Shown in pieces: positions 6,433 through 9,316 of a stretch of 9,316 nt of DNA. Within the stretch, counting starts at the first letter, position 1. Every line of letters starts with the position of its first letter. The stretch is from DASYUM01 sp036001225. GTDB lineage: Bacteria > Methylomirabilota > Methylomirabilia > Rokubacteriales > DASRDR01. The stretch lies in the NCBI GenBank assembly GCA_036001225.1, contig DASYUM010000108.1:1-9316 (forward strand), read 5' to 3'. A program made the translations under genes and the position numbers. Under the pieces are notes generated by a model. That model saw only the letters and a list, made by a program, of their open reading frames with translations, was not told the DNA's origin and did no database searches.

Positions 6433-7221
6433 ATGAACCGCCTGATCGCGCGTCCGCTCTGGAATCAACGGGGCGTCACCCTGCCCGAGCTGGCCGTCAC
6501 CCTGGCCCTGTTCGGGATGCTGATGGCCGGCGTCATGATGACGTGGTCCAAGACCCAGGAGTCCTACTTCGTCGCCTCGGAGGCGGCCGAGAACCAGCAG
6601 AACGTGCGGGCCGCCATCGACTTCATGGTGCGCGAGCTGCGGGCCACCGGCCGCGACGTCACCATCTGCGCCTTCGACTACTCCGGGCCCGCCACCCTCG
6701 ACTGCACGGCCGACAAGGCCACCCAGTGCGCGGCGAGGCTCGGCGGCGGCTACACGAGCTGCAGCAACATCTTCGCCATTCCCTACACCATGGCCACCGT
6801 CAACAAGATCCAGATCCTGTCCGACCGGAACGACAACGGGCGGATCGCGGGGACGGGGAACGCCAGCGCCACCGACGCCGGCGAGGAGAACGTGATCTAT
6901 ACGCTGGCGACCGGGGCGCCCCCGTGCCCGACCGGCGTCACCGCCTGCGTCACCCGGGACGATGGCACCGGTCCGGTGGCGATGGTGGCGATCGACATCA
7001 CCGGCCTGACCTTCACCTACTACCCGCGGCCCGGCTTCCCGCCCTGTGACCAGGTGCCGCCGCAGAATCCGTGTCCGCCGTTCTCGCTCCCGCTCTTGAC
7101 TCAATACCAGGCCGATAACATCGGCCGGATCCACATCGGGATCACCTCGCAGACGAGGGTCGCCGGTCAGTACGTCAACAAGCGGCTCGACACCGATGTC
7201 CTGTTCAAGAACCGCTTCTAA
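6433..7221 (+). CDS. pilW: Minor pseudopilin, PilW/GspJ type
   Basis: This 262-residue prepilin starts at ATG 6433, 11 bases after the previous stop, behind GGGGGAGG at 6423-6430. The leader is 14 residues, with cleavage predicted at G14|V15. Glu5 is E19 in VTLPELAVTLALFGML, and the helix runs to about residue 37. The following amphipathic stretch (EAAENQQNVRAAIDFMVRELR, split near 50-70) is typical of PilW/GspJ. Residues 131-138 (DRNDNGRI) form a DxNxNGxI element like the calcium-type loop often seen at this position in PilW proteins, before the strand ENVIYTL (152-158). The C-terminus, with IHIGITSQTRV (233-243) and LDTDVLFKNRF (252-262), matches the usual PilW ending. It contains eight cysteines (79, 91, 99, 110, 165, 172, 205, 214), more than average for the family. 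Its role is in the minor-pilin tip/priming complex with PilV and PilX. Confidence 0.9.
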   Translation: MNRLIARPLWNQRGVTLPELAVTLALFGMLMAGVMMTWSKTQESYFVASEAAENQQNVRAAIDFMVRELRATGRDVTICAFDYSGPATLDCTADKATQCAARLGGGYTSCSNIFAIPYTMATVNKIQILSDRNDNGRIAGTGNASATDAGEENVIYTLATGAPPCPTGVTACVTRDDGTGPVAMVAIDITGLTFTYYPRPGFPPCDQVPPQNPCPPFSLPLLTQYQADNIGRIHIGITSQTRVAGQYVNKRLDTDVLFKNRF

Positions 7222-7255
7222 CCCCTCGGCAACGGGTCGGGATGGGAGGACACCG

Positions 7256-9166
7256 ATGGCTCTCCTGATGCGAAACGAGCGGGGGTCGGCTCTGATCCTC
7301 GCCATCATGGCGATGCTGATCATGGGCATACTCAGCATCTCGTTCGCCTTGCTCGCCGACATCGAGTCGCGGGTCGGGGTGGGCTACAAGCAGCAGGGGC
7401 AGGCCGAGGCGCTGGCCGAGGCCGGGCTGGAGCGGGCCCGGGACCTGATCCGGGCGGCGCCCACCGAGGGCTCGTTCACGCCGTGGCTGAGCGGCCCGAT
7501 CGCGACCCACCTGCTGGTCTCCGGCGCCGCCCTGCCGACCGGCACCTACTCGGCGCGTCTGGACAACGACTGTTCGGCGTTCGTGCCGGGGTACCCGGCG
7601 GGGATCTCGGAGGGCGCCACTCAGAGCCCGCCCCAGGCCTGCGACAACAGCACCGACAACAACCAGGTCGCCATCCTCACCTCCTGGGGCGAGGCCGGCA
7701 ATGCCCGGTCCCGGGTCCGGGCCGTCGTCGGCGTGGACAACCCCTGGAAGCATGTGTGCTCGAACGCCAAGCCGGACAACAACGGCTACTGCAACGAGCC
7801 CGGGAACCGGAACGGCAATCCGACCGTGAACCCGGCCGATCCGAACGACCCCAACGGGCCGAGCGCGTACAACTTCCTGCCGCTGCCGATGCTCGGCTGC
7901 TCGCGCATCGCGCCGCTGCTGCACCGGGCGAGCAATGGACCGAATGCCATGCCAGCGGCTACCCAGGCCGCGCTGTGCCAAAACCCCGGTCCCCCGCTCG
8001 GCCTCTACGCCGGGATGTACGCCTATCCCTACCCGAGCGGCGCCGGGGTCCCCCGGTTCGTGATGATGGGCGAGGACCCGGCGGTGGTGCCGACGGCCCG
8101 GACCTGCAACGACGAGCCCAACGTGCCGGCGCCGGGGTTCAACCACCGGTACTTCGGCTACTTCGACTGCGCGCTGAGCACCTACTGCGACCCGGCCGAG
8201 GGCCATACCTGTGAGGGCGGTGTGAAGCGGCGTGGCTGCCTGCATCCCGGCGATTCCCGCGTCACGCGCGATCACGGGAACCAGGTCAATCTCAACCCGG
8301 GGTTCGGCAGATGGGTCGCGTTCGACGACGGCAACGCGGTCGCGTACCCGGGGTTTTCGGGGCCCAACAACAGCTACCCCGGAACGTGCCACCAACCCAA
8401 GGCGGTCTTGGACCCCTTGGGCAATCACCCCCCCGACAAGGACAACGACCACGGCATGGTCTACTGGGACACCAGCGGCGCCGCGTTCAACGCGGCCCGG
8501 CCGTGGATCAGCATCGCGTCGCCGGACGGCACCGTCAACTTCGGCAGCCAGATCGGCTCGATGAGCCGGGAGTTCCAGGTCTACGTGCTGAACGCCAAGG
8601 CCCGGTTCGGGAACAACCTGGCCTTCTACGGCACGTTCGCCGTCGAGGGCAACGAGGACACCAACTGCAGCGACAAGGACTTCCAGATCGGCGGCGGCGC
8701 GACCTCGGAACTGTGGGCGGGGCCGAACAGCACCCCGGCCGGCGCGGGCTGGGTGGTCCCGCCGGCTCCCCCGGCGCCCCAGCGGCCGAACCTCGGCTGG
8801 CAGTATGGGTACCCGCTGGCCGCGCTGATCTACAACCCGGACCTGGCGGCCCCGACGGTCATCCCGACCTACGCCCCCCAGGGCACCTGCGCCGACCTCG
8901 GCAGCAGCAACAGCCAGATCCACGGCATGGTCTTCTCGGGCGGCCACGTCGAGTTCAACCCGCTCACCTTCGACGGGACGGTGGTGGCCTTCGAGATCCA
9001 GACCCAGGGCGCCGCAGTCTACAACTACAACACCACGTACGGGAACTTCACGCCGCCGCCCGGTTTCCCCTTCGGCTCGGGCAACCAGGTGGTGGTCATC
9101 CGGAAGTCGTTCATGGTGTGCGTGAACTACCACGACGACACCGGGGCTGCGACGAACTGCAACTAA
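7256..9166 (+). CDS. pilX: Oversized PilX/GspK-like minor pilin with a large cysteine-rich C-terminal region
   Basis: ATG 7256 follows GGGAGGA (7244-7250) and gives 636 residues. PilX proteins are commonly near 200. The N-terminus has the PilX pattern: NERG (7-10), cleavage G10|S11, a hydrophobic helix (11-34) without Glu5 as in GspK-type tip subunits, then SRVGVGYKQQGQAEALAEAGLERA (split at 38-61). After a family-like domain to about 160 comes a long region unlike ordinary PilX. It has an Asn/Pro/Asp-rich linker (180-203) and 16 cysteines (106, 129, 168, 179, 215, 241, 284, 305, 311, 319, 328, 378, 471, 545, 622, 635). It also has an EF-hand-like loop at 394-405 (Asp at 394, 396, 398 and 405) and a probable parallel-beta part (about 555-604: IHGMVFSGGHVEF, then FTPPPGF). 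I infer a surface-exposed pilus-tip or adhesin function. No PilY1 gene follows. The C-terminal fold is not identified. Confidence 0.85.
   Translation: MALLMRNERGSALILAIMAMLIMGILSISFALLADIESRVGVGYKQQGQAEALAEAGLERARDLIRAAPTEGSFTPWLSGPIATHLLVSGAALPTGTYSARLDNDCSAFVPGYPAGISEGATQSPPQACDNSTDNNQVAILTSWGEAGNARSRVRAVVGVDNPWKHVCSNAKPDNNGYCNEPGNRNGNPTVNPADPNDPNGPSAYNFLPLPMLGCSRIAPLLHRASNGPNAMPAATQAALCQNPGPPLGLYAGMYAYPYPSGAGVPRFVMMGEDPAVVPTARTCNDEPNVPAPGFNHRYFGYFDCALSTYCDPAEGHTCEGGVKRRGCLHPGDSRVTRDHGNQVNLNPGFGRWVAFDDGNAVAYPGFSGPNNSYPGTCHQPKAVLDPLGNHPPDKDNDHGMVYWDTSGAAFNAARPWISIASPDGTVNFGSQIGSMSREFQVYVLNAKARFGNNLAFYGTFAVEGNEDTNCSDKDFQIGGGATSELWAGPNSTPAGAGWVVPPAPPAPQRPNLGWQYGYPLAALIYNPDLAAPTVIPTYAPQGTCADLGSSNSQIHGMVFSGGHVEFNPLTFDGTVVAFEIQTQGAAVYNYNTTYGNFTPPPGFPFGSGNQVVVIRKSFMVCVNYHDDTGAATNCN
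8435..8470 (+). other. EF-hand-like calcium-binding loop coding segment within the PilX-like gene
   Basis: The 12 codons encode DKDNDHGMVYWD (residues 394-405), with Asp at loop positions 1, 3, 5 and 12. This is the ligand spacing of EF-hand-type calcium loops, although Gly is at position 7 instead of 6. PilY1 tip proteins of other pili use a comparable Asp-rich loop to control retraction. Here the binding is inferred only. Confidence 0.4.
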
Positions 9167-9203
9167 CGCCGACGTAGTCAGACCACTCCGTCCGCGGTCG
9201 GGC

Positions 9204-9244
9204 GCCGCCCCTTCGGGAAGACCCCCTCTTCCCGCGGGGGCGGC
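9204..9244 (+). terminator. Strong GC-rich hairpin after the pilin operon, probable terminator without a T-run
   Basis: The outer stem GCCGCCCC (9204-9211) pairs perfectly with GGGGCGGC (9237-9244). A two-base internal mismatch (TT against CG) separates it from an inner stem, CGGGAAGA (9214-9221) with TCTTCCCG (9227-9234), which closes on a loop of five C (9222-9226). That gives 16 Watson-Crick pairs. It starts 37 bases after the PilX-like stop. No run of T follows, so it may be a weak intrinsic terminator, a 3'-end stabiliser, or work with Rho. Confidence 0.55.
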
Positions 9245-9249
9245 CCGCG

Positions 9250-9255
9250 TATAAT
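9250..9255 (+). promoter_or_regulatory. TATAAT -10 box for the gene starting at 9264
   Basis: This is a perfect TATAAT just five bases after the terminator hairpin. The predicted start of transcription is near 9261-9263, only one to three bases before the ATG, so the mRNA would be leaderless or nearly so. The -35 region falls in the 3' arm of the hairpin (about 9227-9233) and matches TTGACA poorly. Confidence 0.5.
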
Positions 9256-9263
9256 AGGGGGCC

Positions 9264-9316
9264 ATGGCGGCGCCGACGGACACCACCGTTCGACTCGGGC
9301 TGGTCGGGACCGGGGC
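9264..9316 (+). CDS. N-terminus of a Rossmann-fold protein, probably Gfo/Idh/MocA-family oxidoreductase (cut by window end)
   Basis: Only 17 complete codons are visible from ATG 9264 (MAAPTDTTVRLGLVGTG), and the next codon begins GC, so it is Ala. The stretch VRLGLVGTGA at the very N-terminus is a beta-strand followed by a GxGx-type glycine loop, the usual opening of NAD(P)-dependent Gfo/Idh/MocA oxidoreductases and of some other dehydrogenases. There is no Shine-Dalgarno site at a usual distance. GGGG at 9257-9260 is only three bases away. A leaderless start from the TATAAT at 9250 fits better. The hairpin before it suggests that it belongs to a separate transcription unit, not to the pilus. 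The family call rests on ten residues. Confidence 0.5.
   Translation, partial: MAAPTDTTVRLGLVGTG

Noticed and set aside
7205..9286. Long open frame on the - strand (about 690 codons) opposite the PilX-like gene
   Set aside because: It is rich in Val, Arg, Gly and Ala with no domain motifs, the usual mirror frame of a GC-rich gene. The + strand frame has a ribosome site, prepilin leader and family motifs.
1..9316. CRISPR arrays, tRNA or rRNA genes, insertion sequences, phage genes, anti-phage or toxin-antitoxin modules
   Set aside because: I saw no spaced direct repeats, no terminal inverted repeats with a transposase, no RNA gene consensus and no defence-type proteins. All supported genes belong to envelope, pilus or signalling families, apart from the truncated oxidoreductase-like start.

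Overview
The window is very GC-rich (roughly 70% by eye), with tightly packed genes that all read on the + strand, GTG starts, 4-base GTGA stop/start overlaps and Shine-Dalgarno sites of the AGGAGG type. Together with a type IV pilus (T4P) minor-pilin operon this suggests a Gram-negative-type, high-GC bacterium, perhaps from a soil or subsurface lineage such as Candidatus Rokubacteria/Methylomirabilota or a deltaproteobacterial or acidobacterial relative. The taxon is an inference from gene style. No rRNA or marker gene is present to settle it.

Layout. (1) 2-2973: the C-terminal end of a large membrane protein with a TPR tail, overlapping by 4 bases with a second polytopic membrane protein of about 690 residues. 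Both resemble GT-C/YfhO-like envelope proteins. (2) 2974-3099: an intergenic gap with a good sigma-70-type promoter and a small hairpin just after the predicted transcript start. (3) 3100-5172: a three-gene operon made of an unrecognised 99-residue protein, a complete prepilin peptidase (PilD, A24 family), and a membrane-anchored diguanylate cyclase with intact GGEEF active site and RxxD inhibitory site. (4) 5173-5510: a 338-base non-coding gap carrying a near-consensus sigma-54 (-24/-12) promoter. (5) 5511-9166: four consecutive pseudopilin genes in the classical order FimT/GspH, PilV/GspI, PilW/GspJ, PilX/GspK, the last one unusually large (636 residues, 16 cysteines). (6) 9204-9316: a strong hairpin, a TATAAT box and the first 17 codons of a Rossmann-fold protein, probably a Gfo/Idh/MocA-type oxidoreductase.

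How the parts fit. PilD would cleave the leader peptides of the pseudopilins encoded just downstream. The GGDEF protein could tie pilus assembly or use to c-di-GMP. The sigma-54 site would place the minor pilins under an NtrC-type activator such as PilR, as is known for pilin genes elsewhere. The pilins form the initiating or tip complex of the pilus. No PilY1 gene follows PilX, and the oversized, cysteine-rich PilX-like protein with an EF-hand-like calcium loop may act as the tip adhesin itself.

Most of the window is a recognisable T4P locus rather than a new class of system. The parts least explained by known families are the giant PilX-like protein, the 99-residue leading gene of the pilD operon, and the compact hairpin/promoter junction at the 3' end.
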